From positions 186,001-250,000 of the forward strand of contig CAWAMS010000002.1 in NCBI GenBank assembly GCA_963783245.1: a stretch of 64,000 bases of DNA, given 5' to 3'. This document shows, in pieces, positions 1-8,024 of this stretch. Below the pieces are notes generated by a model. It had not been told where the DNA came from. It made no database searches and worked only from the letters and a program-made list of their open reading frames with translations. The position numbers were made by a program, and so were the translations under genes. Position 1 is the first letter of the stretch. Each line of letters begins with the position of its first letter. Source of the stretch: Bog-473 sp963783245. GTDB taxonomy: Bacteria > Actinomycetota > Acidimicrobiia > Acidimicrobiales > RAAP-2.

Positions 1-1901
1 GTCACTACCAGGCCATCGATGTCCGCACCTCACCAGGGGCGGACAAGGCGACCGTGCAACACGCGATCGCCGCGGTCCTCCCGAGGGGAGTGGAAGTGGT
101 GACCGGGCAGACCGTGGCGAACGAGCAGTCCAATGACATCAATCAAGCGCTGGGTTTCTTCTCCACCGCTCTCCTGGTGTTCGCCTTCATCTCGCTGTTC
201 GTCGGGGGATTCACCATTTTCAACACGTTCTCCATCACCGTGGGACAGCGCACGCGCGAGCTCGCGCTGTTGCGCATCGTGGGTGCCAGTCGGCGGCAGG
301 TCTTCCGGTCGGTACTGGCCGAGGCACTCATTTTGGGCACCGTGGCCTCGTTGATCGGGATCGGCCTCGGGGTGTTGGCCGCGATCGGGCTCGAGGCCCT
401 CTTCAAGGGCCTGGGCATCACCCTGCCGTCGGGGTCCTTGATCTTCGAAGGGCGCACGGTCGTCGTCGCGTTGCTCGTGGGCGTCGGGGTCACCCTGATC
501 TCGGCGATCAGCCCGGCGCGGCGTGCGGTGCGGATCCCTCCGGTCGCCGCACTGGCCGATCACCGAACCGATGAGCAGGAATCGTCGCGGCGAAGGATCG
601 TCGTCGGGTCGGTGTTCGCCGTCGTCGGCGTAGCCCTCCTGGTCTTGGGGTTGACCGAGCCCGCCATACAACTGGTCGGGGTCGGTGCCGTTGCCCTGTT
701 CATCGGGATCGGCATGTTGGCCCCGGTGGTGGCTCGGCCGATGGCGAGCGTGATCGGAAGGCCTCTCGCGCGGATTCTGGGGATCTCGGGAAAGCTCGGC
801 CGGCAGAATTCCATGCGCAGCCCCCGGCGCACGGCGCAGACGGCTTCGGCCCTCATGGTCGGGCTGGCGCTGGTCTCGACCATCGCCGTGTTCGGCGCCT
901 CCCTCTCCAAGTCCGTCACCAGCAGCGTCGATTCTGCGATCAGTGCCAGTTACATCGTCACGAGCTCGGCCCAGGGCGGTGCCGGAGAATTCAGCGGGTC
1001 GGTGGCGAGCGTTGCAGCAGCGCTGCCGGGCGTCACATCCGTCTCCACGGTCTATCAGGGGACGTTTGCGATACGGGGCTCGCTGGCCAATCTGACGGCG
1101 GTTTCCACCAGAGAGCTCTCGTCGACGGTGATTCTCCGCATGCAGAGTGGAGCCGGCGCATCCGCCCTCGCCGCCGGGGAGTTGCTCATCGACACCAATA
1201 CCGCGACCACCAAACATCTGGCGGTCGGCTCGATCGTGCCGGTCACGTTCGCCCAGACCGGCACGGGGACCCTGCGCGTCGGCGGGATCTTCCAACCCAA
1301 CGCCCTCATCGGGAGTTACCTGGTCGGGGATCGGTACTTCCTGGACCATTTCAACAATCCGTTGCCTGTGGCCGTCCTCTTGCAGACGAGGAACGACGGG
1401 CAGATCACGACGAGCGTGGTGAAGCACGGTCTGCGGGCCTATCCCAATCTGAAGGTCCAGACTCGGGCCGGTTTTGAGATGTCGCAGCGGGCCCAAGTCA
1501 ACCAACTCCTGGCGCTGGTCTATGCCCTCTTGGCTTTGGCCGTGGTGATCGCCCTTATCGGCATCGTGAACACGCTCATGCTCTCGGTCTTCGAGCGCAC
1601 CCACGAGATCGGGCTCCTGCGCGCGGTGGGCATGAAGCGGCGACAGGTGCGGGCAATGATTCGCTCGGAGTCGGTCATTCTGGCCGTGTTCGGCGCCATC
1701 ATCGGCATTCTCGTCGGCACCGCCCTCGGCACCGCCTTTTCGGCGTCGCTCAAGCAGCAGGGCATCACCGACATCGTGATCCCGGCCGGCAGTCTGGTGA
1801 TCTTTTTGATCCTGGCCGCGCTGCTCGGCCTCGGTGCGGCGAGTTGGCCCGCTCGGCGCGCGGGCAAGCTGGACGTTCTGACAGCTATCGCGACGGATTG
1901 A
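1..1901 (+). CDS. FtsX-like ABC transporter permease, 5' end missing
   Basis: The frame is open to the left edge (first full codon at base 3, 632 residues visible), so the true start lies outside the window. The protein has the layout of a MacB/FtsX-type permease. There is a first membrane block at about residues 50-180 with the RELALLRIVGASRRQV cytoplasmic loop and a second at about 490-630 with the parallel HEIGLLRAVGMKRRQV loop. A Ser/Thr/Ala-rich extracytoplasmic domain lies between the second and third membrane clusters. Such permeases work with a separate ATPase, probably encoded just upstream, in lipoprotein or peptide export or cell-envelope remodelling; the substrate cannot be told from sequence. 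The gene ends before a hairpin at 1911-1947 and is convergent with the importer genes on the minus strand. Confidence 0.88.
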   Translation, partial: HYQAIDVRTSPGADKATVQHAIAAVLPRGVEVVTGQTVANEQSNDINQALGFFSTALLVFAFISLFVGGFTIFNTFSITVGQRTRELALLRIVGASRRQVFRSVLAEALILGTVASLIGIGLGVLAAIGLEALFKGLGITLPSGSLIFEGRTVVVALLVGVGVTLISAISPARRAVRIPPVAALADHRTDEQESSRRRIVVGSVFAVVGVALLVLGLTEPAIQLVGVGAVALFIGIGMLAPVVARPMASVIGRPLARILGISGKLGRQNSMRSPRRTAQTASALMVGLALVSTIAVFGASLSKSVTSSVDSAISASYIVTSSAQGGAGEFSGSVASVAAALPGVTSVSTVYQGTFAIRGSLANLTAVSTRELSSTVILRMQSGAGASALAAGELLIDTNTATTKHLAVGSIVPVTFAQTGTGTLRVGGIFQPNALIGSYLVGDRYFLDHFNNPLPVAVLLQTRNDGQITTSVVKHGLRAYPNLKVQTRAGFEMSQRAQVNQLLALVYALLALAVVIALIGIVNTLMLSVFERTHEIGLLRAVGMKRRQVRAMIRSESVILAVFGAIIGILVGTALGTAFSASLKQQGITDIVIPAGSLVIFLILAALLGLGAASWPARRAGKLDVLTAIATD

Positions 1902-1910
1902 CAATTGGAC

Positions 1911-1947
1911 GAGCCCGGAGGGCCTCAAAGGCGACCTTTCCGGGCTC
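1911..1947. terminator. Hairpin between convergent genes
   Basis: GAGCCCGGA (1911-1919) pairs with TCCGGGCTC (1939-1947). It lies between the stop of the plus-strand permease and the stop of the minus-strand binding-protein gene, so it can serve both. A second hairpin, ACCGGGC/GCCCGGT, is at 1962-1980. Neither has a long T-run. Confidence 0.5.
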
Positions 1948-1985
1948 GATCCGGCGGATGGACCGGGCGGGCAGCCCGGTGAACC

Positions 1986-2019
1986 TCAGCCTTTGACGGA
2001 GTTCAGCCTTTGACGGAGT
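1986..2019. repeat. 17-bp tandem duplication over a stop codon
   Basis: The unit TCAGCCTTTGACGGAGT occurs twice without a gap (1986-2002 and 2003-2019). The first three bases of the second copy are the stop codon of the binding-protein gene, read on the minus strand. The extra copy therefore lies just past the stop and does not change the protein. Confidence 0.9.
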
Positions 2020-2914
2020 TCACCCAGGTCTGCGCCACGGCAGCCGGTTGTTCCTGCTTGGCGGTCACGTCGAGGTTGAGCTTCGAGATCGCTTCGGTGG
2101 TCAGCTTGGCGTCGATGCCATTGAGGACCTTCGCCACACCCGACGTGTCCACCGACTTGCGGATGACCGGGACTATGTAGTCCGCACCCTCGAGATGCTT
2201 GTTGTCGGTGAGGGCGACGAAGTTGTTCGAGACCACGGCGCCGTTGCTGGAGAAGAGCTCGACCACCTGGACCTCGCCGTTCTTGAGCGCGGCGACGCTG
2301 AGGGGTCCGGCTTCGTCGAGGCTCTTGAACCCAGCGAACTTGAGGCCGTACACCTTCTGGAGACCCAGTTCACATCCGGCGTTGCTCGGGCATTCGGGGG
2401 GCCCACCCAGAGTCAGTTTCGATGCGTCGGCCTTGAGACTGGAGATGGTCGTGAGGTGGTCCTTCGTCGCGGTGGCCTTGGTCACGGCGAAGACGTTGGT
2501 GTCCAGCGCCTTGGTTGCGGGCAGCACGGTCACCCCGAACGACGCAAGTGCCTTCTGGTCAGCCGGGATGGCGGTGGCGATGTTGTCTCCGGCCGCCGGT
2601 GTCGCACCGTTGTGCAGGAAATCGAGCAGGGATGCGGCGTAGTCGGGCTCGAGATCGATCTGGCCCTTCTCGATGGCCGGCACCACGATTGCCCTGGCTC
2701 CCAGGGCGGGCTCGACCGTGACGTTGTAGCCAGCCGACCTGAGGACGTCGGCCCAGATGTTGGAGACGATGGCCTGTTCCTCGAAGTTCGTCGACCCGAT
2801 GATGATCGTCGGCTTGCTGGATGCTCTCGTGGAGGCAAGGGCGGCCGCCGGTGTCGCAACGACAGCCGCCAGCACGGCCAGTGCACCGATGAGCAGGGAG
2901 TGCTTGAAACGCAT
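2003..2914 (-). CDS. Osmoprotectant (glycine betaine/choline-type) ABC transporter substrate-binding protein
   Basis: 303 residues from the ATG at 2914, which has GGGAAAGG just upstream and begins a clear signal peptide (MRFKHSLLIGALAVLAAVV, then an Ala-rich cleavage region). The mature part starts PTIIIGSTNFEEQAIVSNIWADVL, the entry typical of ProX/OpuAC-family periplasmic-type binding proteins for quaternary amines. It should capture substrate outside the membrane and pass it to the two permeases encoded just upstream on the same strand. The frame extends further 5' to 2983, but that part is not signal-peptide-like. A near-consensus promoter (TTGACA, 17 bp, TAAGTA) overlaps the end of the upstream permease gene, so this gene can be expressed above its partners. 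Confidence 0.88.
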   Translation of the reverse strand: MRFKHSLLIGALAVLAAVVATPAAALASTRASSKPTIIIGSTNFEEQAIVSNIWADVLRSAGYNVTVEPALGARAIVVPAIEKGQIDLEPDYAASLLDFLHNGATPAAGDNIATAIPADQKALASFGVTVLPATKALDTNVFAVTKATATKDHLTTISSLKADASKLTLGGPPECPSNAGCELGLQKVYGLKFAGFKSLDEAGPLSVAALKNGEVQVVELFSSNGAVVSNNFVALTDNKHLEGADYIVPVIRKSVDTSGVAKVLNGIDAKLTTEAISKLNLDVTAKQEQPAAVAQTWVNSVKG

Positions 2915-3004
2915 GGGGGATACCTTTCCCGATCGGGAGGGGCGGAAACACGCCCCTTCGGCGCGGCGCGATGGTACCGTCATGTGACCGTCGCGTAACC
3001 GAAA

Positions 3005-3033
3005 TACTTACTTACCCGATCGGCTTTGTCAAC
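3005..3033 (-). promoter_or_regulatory. Promoter for the binding-protein gene
   Basis: Read on the minus strand: -35 TTGACA (3033-3028), 17-bp spacer, -10 TAAGTA (3010-3005). The -35 box overlaps the stop codon of the preceding permease. The palindrome CCCGATCGGG occurs in the leader (2929-2938), and CCCGATCGG recurs inside the promoter spacer, so an operator is possible. Confidence 0.6.
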
Positions 3034-3760
3034 TTAAGGTCACGCGAGCCCCGGGGCGGGATGGGAGGACGCTCCGCCCGCCGTGGCGGCGCAGGGGGAG
3101 AGGGGTCAACGCCCGTGCGAGAAGGCTGAGGCCGACGGCCACCAGTCCGGCCATGACGGCGACCAGAACGGCGCCGCTGAACGCGACAACGGCGTTGTTG
3201 GTATTGAGCCCGGTGATGACGTACGTCCCGAGATCCGTGAAACTGACGTACGCCGCCAGCGTCGAGGTCGCCACCACTTCTATTGCGGCGGTGCGCACGC
3301 CGGCCATGACGAAGGGGACCGCAAGGGGCGCTTCCACACGGCGCAGCACCTGACCTCCCGTGAGTCCCATTGCCTTCGCGGCGTCACGTACGTCGGCATC
3401 GACCTCTCGCATCCCGACATAGGTATTGGTCAGAATGGGAGGAATCGCCAATGCGGTGAGCGCTATCCACGCCGCCAGGAACCCGTTCCATTTGAGCGAG
3501 ATCGAGGGCTGAATGGCGAGCAGGGTGAGGAGGGCCAAGGTGGGCACGGCCCGGAAGGCGTTGGCGGCGTTGACGGCGACCAGCCCGCCCCGCCCGGTGT
3601 GCCCGAGAATGACCCCCAGCCCGCCCCCGAGCAGGAGGGCGGAGAGCACCACCGTCAGGGACAGTTCGAGCTGATGCCAGAAGAGCAGAGGGATGCCCTG
3701 CGAGCCACTCCAATTCGACGAGGTCGTGAACCAGTCGGCCACCTGGTCGAGGAAGTGCAC
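3029..3760 (-). CDS. Osmoprotectant ABC transporter permease (second)
   Basis: 243 residues from the GTG at 3760, preceded by GGAAAGGG. The start is one base after the stop of the first permease (TGA at 3764-3762), so the pair is translationally coupled. An upstream ATG-type extension (to 3913) is Ser/Pro/Arg-rich and reads like an out-of-frame stretch. The protein is a BPD-type inner-membrane permease with about five to six membrane segments. The EAA-like loop (DVRDAAKAMGLTGGQVLRRV) touches the ATPase. It resembles OpuCB/OpuCD and ProW partners in quaternary-amine importers. Confidence 0.85.
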   Translation of the reverse strand: MHFLDQVADWFTTSSNWSGSQGIPLLFWHQLELSLTVVLSALLLGGGLGVILGHTGRGGLVAVNAANAFRAVPTLALLTLLAIQPSISLKWNGFLAAWIALTALAIPPILTNTYVGMREVDADVRDAAKAMGLTGGQVLRRVEAPLAVPFVMAGVRTAAIEVVATSTLAAYVSFTDLGTYVITGLNTNNAVVAFSGAVLVAVMAGLVAVGLSLLARALTPLPLRRHGGRSVLPSRPGARVTLS

Positions 3761-3761
3761 G

Positions 3762-4448
3762 TCAGCGTTGGCCCTTTCCGGGCCTCTTGGTGCGGGCCCA
3801 CGGTACGGCCAGGCGCTGGGCGCCGACGAGCAACAGGTCAGCGGTTCCCGCCAGGGCGACGGAGAGGACGAGGCCGACGATGATCGGCGTGTTGTAGCCG
3901 ATGGTGAAGCCATAGGTGATCTGCTGGCCCAGGCCCCCGAGGCCGATGAGCGCCGTCACCGTCACCAACCCGATGACCGTCGCCGTGGCCACGCGCACCC
4001 CGGCGAAGATGTAGGGCAATGCCAGAGGGAGGTCGACGCGCACGAGGGCGGCGGTGGGCGAGTAGCCCAGTGCAACTGCCGCCTCGCGGGCGTCAGGCGG
4101 AACGGCGTCGAGGCCGGCCATTGTGTTCCAGATGAGGATCAGCAAGGTGTACCCGACTAAGGCGATCTCCGCCGTCTTGTACGAAGCGACGAAGCCGGTG
4201 ACCGGGCCCAGAATGGCGAAGAGGGCCAGCGAAGGGATGATGTAGAGAGCGCTGGCCACCCCGAACACGGGAGCCCGGATCACCCTGTAGCGCCATGCCA
4301 GCACCGCCAGAGGGATCGAGATGACAATGCCGATTGCGACAGCGATCAGGCTGAGTTCTATGTGCTGGACCAGATCCCCCTGTATCTGACTCCACTGGCT
4401 GGTGACGTAGCTCCACCGGAAGAACGGGTTCGACGTCCCGAGAAGCAC
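3762..4448 (-). CDS. Osmoprotectant ABC transporter permease (first)
   Basis: 228 residues from a GTG at 4448. It is a BPD-type permease with the EAA loop PPDAREAAVALGYSPTAALVRV and membrane segments of the OpuCB/ProW kind. It is the first gene of a minus-strand run (permease, permease, binding protein). The ATPase gene is divergent, with about 70 bp between start codons, so the operon and its ATPase probably share a regulatory region. The shadowing reading frames show nothing recognisable. Confidence 0.84.
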   Translation of the reverse strand: MLLGTSNPFFRWSYVTSQWSQIQGDLVQHIELSLIAVAIGIVISIPLAVLAWRYRVIRAPVFGVASALYIIPSLALFAILGPVTGFVASYKTAEIALVGYTLLILIWNTMAGLDAVPPDAREAAVALGYSPTAALVRVDLPLALPYIFAGVRVATATVIGLVTVTALIGLGGLGQQITYGFTIGYNTPIIVGLVLSVALAGTADLLLVGAQRLAVPWARTKRPGKGQR

Positions 4449-4519
4449 TCGCTCACGTTATCGGTCGACTTGTGGACCGTCGACGCTCCGGCCGGCATTT
4501 CCTACCGAAACGGTGGGTA

Positions 4520-5647
4520 ATGTCTCCTGCCATGATCACGCTCGACGGGGTGTCGAAGCGCTACGGCGCGCACTCTGTCGCAGTGGATGCGTTGAGCCTC
4601 ACCGTGCCCGACGGTGAGCTTTGTGTGTTCGTGGGGCCGTCGGGTTGCGGCAAGACGACCACGTTGCGGATGATCAATCGCCTCATCGAGCCAACAGGGG
4701 GCCGCATCCTGATCGACGGGACCGACGTGCTGCGAATGGACCCGGTCGAACTCCGCCGGGGCATCGGCTACGTGATCCAGCAGGGTGGTCTGTTCCCGCA
4801 CCGCCGCGTCGCCGACAACATTGCCACCGTGCCCCGCCTCCTCGGCTGGGAGAAGGATCGGGTCGACGCGAGGGTGCACGAGCTTCTCGAGCTGGTCGGT
4901 CTCGACCCCAGCCAGTACGCCCGACGCTTTCCCCATGAGCTTTCCGGAGGAGAGCGTCAGCGCGTGGGCGTGGCCCGTGCCCTGGGCGGTGACCCGCCCG
5001 TCCTTCTGATGGACGAGCCGTTCGGTGCCGTCGACCCGGTCACCCGCCAGCGGCTGCAGCAACAGTTCCTCGACCTCCAACGCGATCTCAAGAAGACGAT
5101 CGTCTTCGTCACCCACGACATCGAAGAGGCGGCAAAGCTCGGTGATCGCATCGCCGTGTTGTCCAAGGGCGGCGTGCTCGAGCAGTACGACACGCCGGCA
5201 CAGATATTGGGTTGTCCGGCCACTGCCTTCGTGGCCGACTTCGTCGGCGCGGACCGGGGGGTTCGACGGTTGGCTGTTACCACCATTGTGCCCGAGGACT
5301 TGCTGCAGCCTCCAAGGGTCGGCCCACGACTGTCCATGCCCGACGCCTTCGACAGTTCCGGTGGTCCCGACAACCGCTGGGCGGTGGTGATCGACGACAG
5401 CGAGCACCTGCTGGGGTGGGTCGATCTCGACCGTGAGCAGACGGGTTCCGTGGCGGATCATCTGGTGGCCTTCGAGGTGCAGCTTCCGCTCGGCACGTCG
5501 TTGCGCGCTGCTCTGGCCGAGATCTTGCAGCACGACGTCGCTTGGATTCCGGTGGTGGACGGCGACCGCTATCTCGGCGTCATGACGCCCAACGGGATCC
5601 ATGCCGCAATGCGCCGGTCGGTGGGCGGGCACGCCGTCGAAGGCTGA
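4520..5647 (+). CDS. Osmoprotectant ABC transporter ATP-binding protein with C-terminal CBS region
   Basis: 375 residues from the ATG at 4520. Starts at 4472 and 4532 are also in frame; 4520 best fits the family N-terminus (MITLDGVSKRYG follows within a few residues). Walker A GPSGCGKTTT is near residue 38, the signature LSGGERQRVGVARAL near 140 and Walker B LLMDEPFGAVD near 163. The C-terminal third has a CBS-like segment (VAWIPVVDGDRYLGVMTPNG), the usual regulatory tail of OpuA/OpuC/ProV ATPases that sense ionic strength or nucleotides. It energises uptake through the two permeases encoded divergently. Confidence 0.88.
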   Translation: MSPAMITLDGVSKRYGAHSVAVDALSLTVPDGELCVFVGPSGCGKTTTLRMINRLIEPTGGRILIDGTDVLRMDPVELRRGIGYVIQQGGLFPHRRVADNIATVPRLLGWEKDRVDARVHELLELVGLDPSQYARRFPHELSGGERQRVGVARALGGDPPVLLMDEPFGAVDPVTRQRLQQQFLDLQRDLKKTIVFVTHDIEEAAKLGDRIAVLSKGGVLEQYDTPAQILGCPATAFVADFVGADRGVRRLAVTTIVPEDLLQPPRVGPRLSMPDAFDSSGGPDNRWAVVIDDSEHLLGWVDLDREQTGSVADHLVAFEVQLPLGTSLRAALAEILQHDVAWIPVVDGDRYLGVMTPNGIHAAMRRSVGGHAVEG

Positions 5648-5651
5648 CGCC

Positions 5652-6851
5652 TCAACTGTCGCTCGGCCCGTCGATGTCGAGCTGCGCCCTCGTCCGGCCT
5701 CGTGGATGCGTCTCCCGCCGGTGGGGGGTCGGTGGGATGACCACCGCCGGACGGCGATCCGCCAATTCGGGCGAGCGCTGCGGAGGTCGCTTCGGGGCGA
5801 CGACGCCCGAACGCAGGTGGCGCCGGTTGCCCGACCACGGGGCGGGCGGAGCGGTCAGGTGGTCGCACAGGCGGTAGGCGACCGCCTCGTAGTTGACCCT
5901 CCAGCCGCGAAAGTCGGGCCACGCTTCTTCCGCCGTCCGCTCCATCGGGAACCCGACGTGGTCCAACATCGCGACCGCTTCTTCGAACTCCTCGAAAGTG
6001 AGGTCGATCGGTCCCTCTGGATTGGGATCGGGGTCGACCGTCCACCTGAGCACCTTGGCGATCCGATTGAGTGCTGTAAAGCCCATCCGTAGGCACAACC
6101 GCGCCTGCGAGGAGGCCGTCTGCGGTGCGAGGGCGAGGTGCATCGCCGCCCCGTCCAGGACCGCCAGGAGACCGACCAACCATGAGAACCAGGGATCCGG
6201 TGATCGGAACAGCAGCATGACCGGGTAGGTCGTATGGCTCTCGGCCAGTTCGGCCGACCACTGCTCCCAGCCCGCGTAGAACTGCGGCAACGTATCGATG
6301 ATGCCCACCAACTGATGGCGGGCCAACAACTCGGGGCCCCAGGCCGGGACTCCGGCTCGACTTTCGAGCATCGCGACCAGGCTCTCCCGGCGGTTGAACG
6401 CTTGATAGAGGGCGGGCAGGTAGGCGATCTGCAGGGCGACGATCACGACCCACGTGGCCCCGGCCGCGATGTCCACCGCAGAGTTGGCCCGGCCACTGAG
6501 GTCGATGGTCCCGACCGTCAGCAGGGCGCCGGAAGCTTGCGCAAGCGCCGACGCGAGGTCGTGGGTGGTGGCGACGAGCATGAGGGCATAGCCGAGGATG
6601 AAGCACGCGGCCCAGACGGCGAGCTGGCCGACGAGGGCCACCGGCGCGACCGGGGCCAAGAAGGCATCCTTGCGTTCGTACGTGCTCGCCGAACGAGCCA
6701 CGCCGAGGAAGGCCGCGAGCACCGCTTTATTGACCATTGACGACAGGCGCTCGAATCCCCTGGGCTCGCGGGGGAGCACGATGGTGAACAGCACACTCGC
6801 CGAGGTGAAGACCACGACGACGAGGCCGAGCGCGAAGAGAACAGAGTCCAT
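5652..6851 (-). CDS. Membrane protein with degenerate ion-channel pore motif
   Basis: 399 residues. Predicted membrane segments are near residues 5-25, 70-95, 125-148 and about 230-250. Between the second and third is a pore-helix-like stretch followed by LTVGTIDLSG (111-120), which recalls the TVGYGD filter of potassium channels but lacks the GYG core. The C-terminal half is cytoplasmic in character: helical, then Arg/Pro-rich and without obvious domains. I read it as a channel-fold membrane protein of unknown specificity. It is convergent with the importer ATPase (4 bases between stops). A GATACT -10-like box lies about 34 bases before the ATG. Confidence 0.6.
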   Translation of the reverse strand: MDSVLFALGLVVVVFTSASVLFTIVLPREPRGFERLSSMVNKAVLAAFLGVARSASTYERKDAFLAPVAPVALVGQLAVWAACFILGYALMLVATTHDLASALAQASGALLTVGTIDLSGRANSAVDIAAGATWVVIVALQIAYLPALYQAFNRRESLVAMLESRAGVPAWGPELLARHQLVGIIDTLPQFYAGWEQWSAELAESHTTYPVMLLFRSPDPWFSWLVGLLAVLDGAAMHLALAPQTASSQARLCLRMGFTALNRIAKVLRWTVDPDPNPEGPIDLTFEEFEEAVAMLDHVGFPMERTAEEAWPDFRGWRVNYEAVAYRLCDHLTAPPAPWSGNRRHLRSGVVAPKRPPQRSPELADRRPAVVIPPTPHRRETHPRGRTRAQLDIDGPSDS

Positions 6852-6943
6852 GGGATCGGCCGGCTCAGTCTGGCGATCGCTCGGTCACGACCTCAGTATC
6901 GCCGCTCGGTCGTGCCCATCGCACGGTGGGGAGATGGGCCGCC

Positions 6944-7702
6944 TTACGAGGTTCCGGGAGTCACGGCCGTGACGGTGGCGCCCGGCGGCAGCTCGAACAG
7001 CGAAGCCGAAGGAGTCGAGGAATAACTCCGGATTTCGAAGCTCGTCGAGTCGGAGGCCACCTTGACGTAGCCGAGGATGCCTTGGGGGGTGGTGCAGATG
7101 GTGCTGGTCCCGGGTACTCCCGGGGCTTGGAAGTCCACACAGCTCATGGCGAAGCCGTTGATCGTCATCGAAGAGGAAGTGACCTTGTCGCCGGCGAGGC
7201 CGGCCGCGAGGGAGAAGCCCTTCAGAAAGCCGATCCAGTGCGAGGGCGTGTAGAAGTCGAAGATCTTGTTCTCCGTGGCGGCACTGGCGGTTCCCAACTT
7301 CTGGCATGTCCATCGCGAAGCCGAGGAGGATGGTTGCGTGCAGGCGAACTCGCCGGAGGCGTTGACCACGAGGTGCACCGACGTCGTCTCGCCGCCGGCG
7401 GACGGGGTCTCGTCGAAGGCCACTCCCGTGGGGGGTTGGACGGCGTAGACGATCGTGGCCGGCGCACTTCCGGTCGTGACGTACGTTGCCTCGAACGGGG
7501 CGGTAGCGCCGGATTGCAATTTGGAGCTGAAGGCGTCAACCGTGGCCTGGTTGCCTCTGATGTCGTCGACCGTGGTCTTCACCCGGCCGATGGCCGAACA
7601 CGAGGTGAGGCCGACGGCGCCGGCAGCGAGGGCTACGGCGATCACACGGGGTCTCCACCGGGATCCCGAGCTCACCGGCGACCGCTCGACGTGCATGGCC
7701 AT
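6944..7702 (-). CDS. Predicted lipoprotein, function unknown
   Basis: 252 residues from the ATG at 7702, chosen because AGGAGG lies 7 bases upstream; the frame continues 5' to 7849 but without such support. The N-terminus is basic, then hydrophobic (VIAVALAAGAVG), ending in the lipobox LTSC with the acylated Cys at about residue 35. The rest is a secreted beta-rich domain with Thr/Ser and few charges, including four further Cys residues that may form disulfides. I recognise no named family. It is divergent from the hopanoid operon across about 320 bp. Confidence 0.72.
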   Translation of the reverse strand: MAMHVERSPVSSGSRWRPRVIAVALAAGAVGLTSCSAIGRVKTTVDDIRGNQATVDAFSSKLQSGATAPFEATYVTTGSAPATIVYAVQPPTGVAFDETPSAGGETTSVHLVVNASGEFACTQPSSSASRWTCQKLGTASAATENKIFDFYTPSHWIGFLKGFSLAAGLAGDKVTSSSMTINGFAMSCVDFQAPGVPGTSTICTTPQGILGYVKVASDSTSFEIRSYSSTPSASLFELPPGATVTAVTPGTS

Positions 7703-8024
7703 CCGCAGCCTCCTGTCCCGTTCGCCGCTCAGGATACGACGTCGGCCGCGAGTGGGGGCAACGTCTGTGAACCCAGCAAACGTTTGTGCGAGCGCCACTG
7801 GAGCGCCGTCGCGCGAATCCAATGTCGTGCGGAGGTGTCCACGTCGCATCTGACGCGCAAAAATTCCTCGCCCGGTGTGTCACATCCGACTACGGTCACA
7901 ACAAACGAAGTGGAAGAGCGAGCGATCAATCGTTCGCTTGGACGCGGTGGTTCACGGCCCGAAATTGGCGGTTAGTTTCACAACGCAAGAATCGCATGCA
8001 CGCACCACGACTCATTTACACTCA
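7703..8024. other. Divergent control region upstream of the hopanoid operon
   Basis: 322 bp without a convincing gene, visibly poorer in G/C than the flanks. It contains an imperfect inverted repeat GCGAGCGAT-CA-ATCGTTCGC (7918-7937, 8 of 9 pairs) that could bind a regulator. A -10-like TACACT lies at 8017-8022, only two bases before the ATG at 8025. If that box is used, transcription would begin just after that ATG and translation would have to start at 8061 instead. Confidence 0.45.

Noticed and set aside
30..1928. Very long open frame on the minus strand opposite the FtsX-like permease
   Set aside because: It mirrors the permease with Arg/Asp/Gly-rich, Gln-rich sequence and no domain; GC-rich DNA leaves few stops on the antisense strand.
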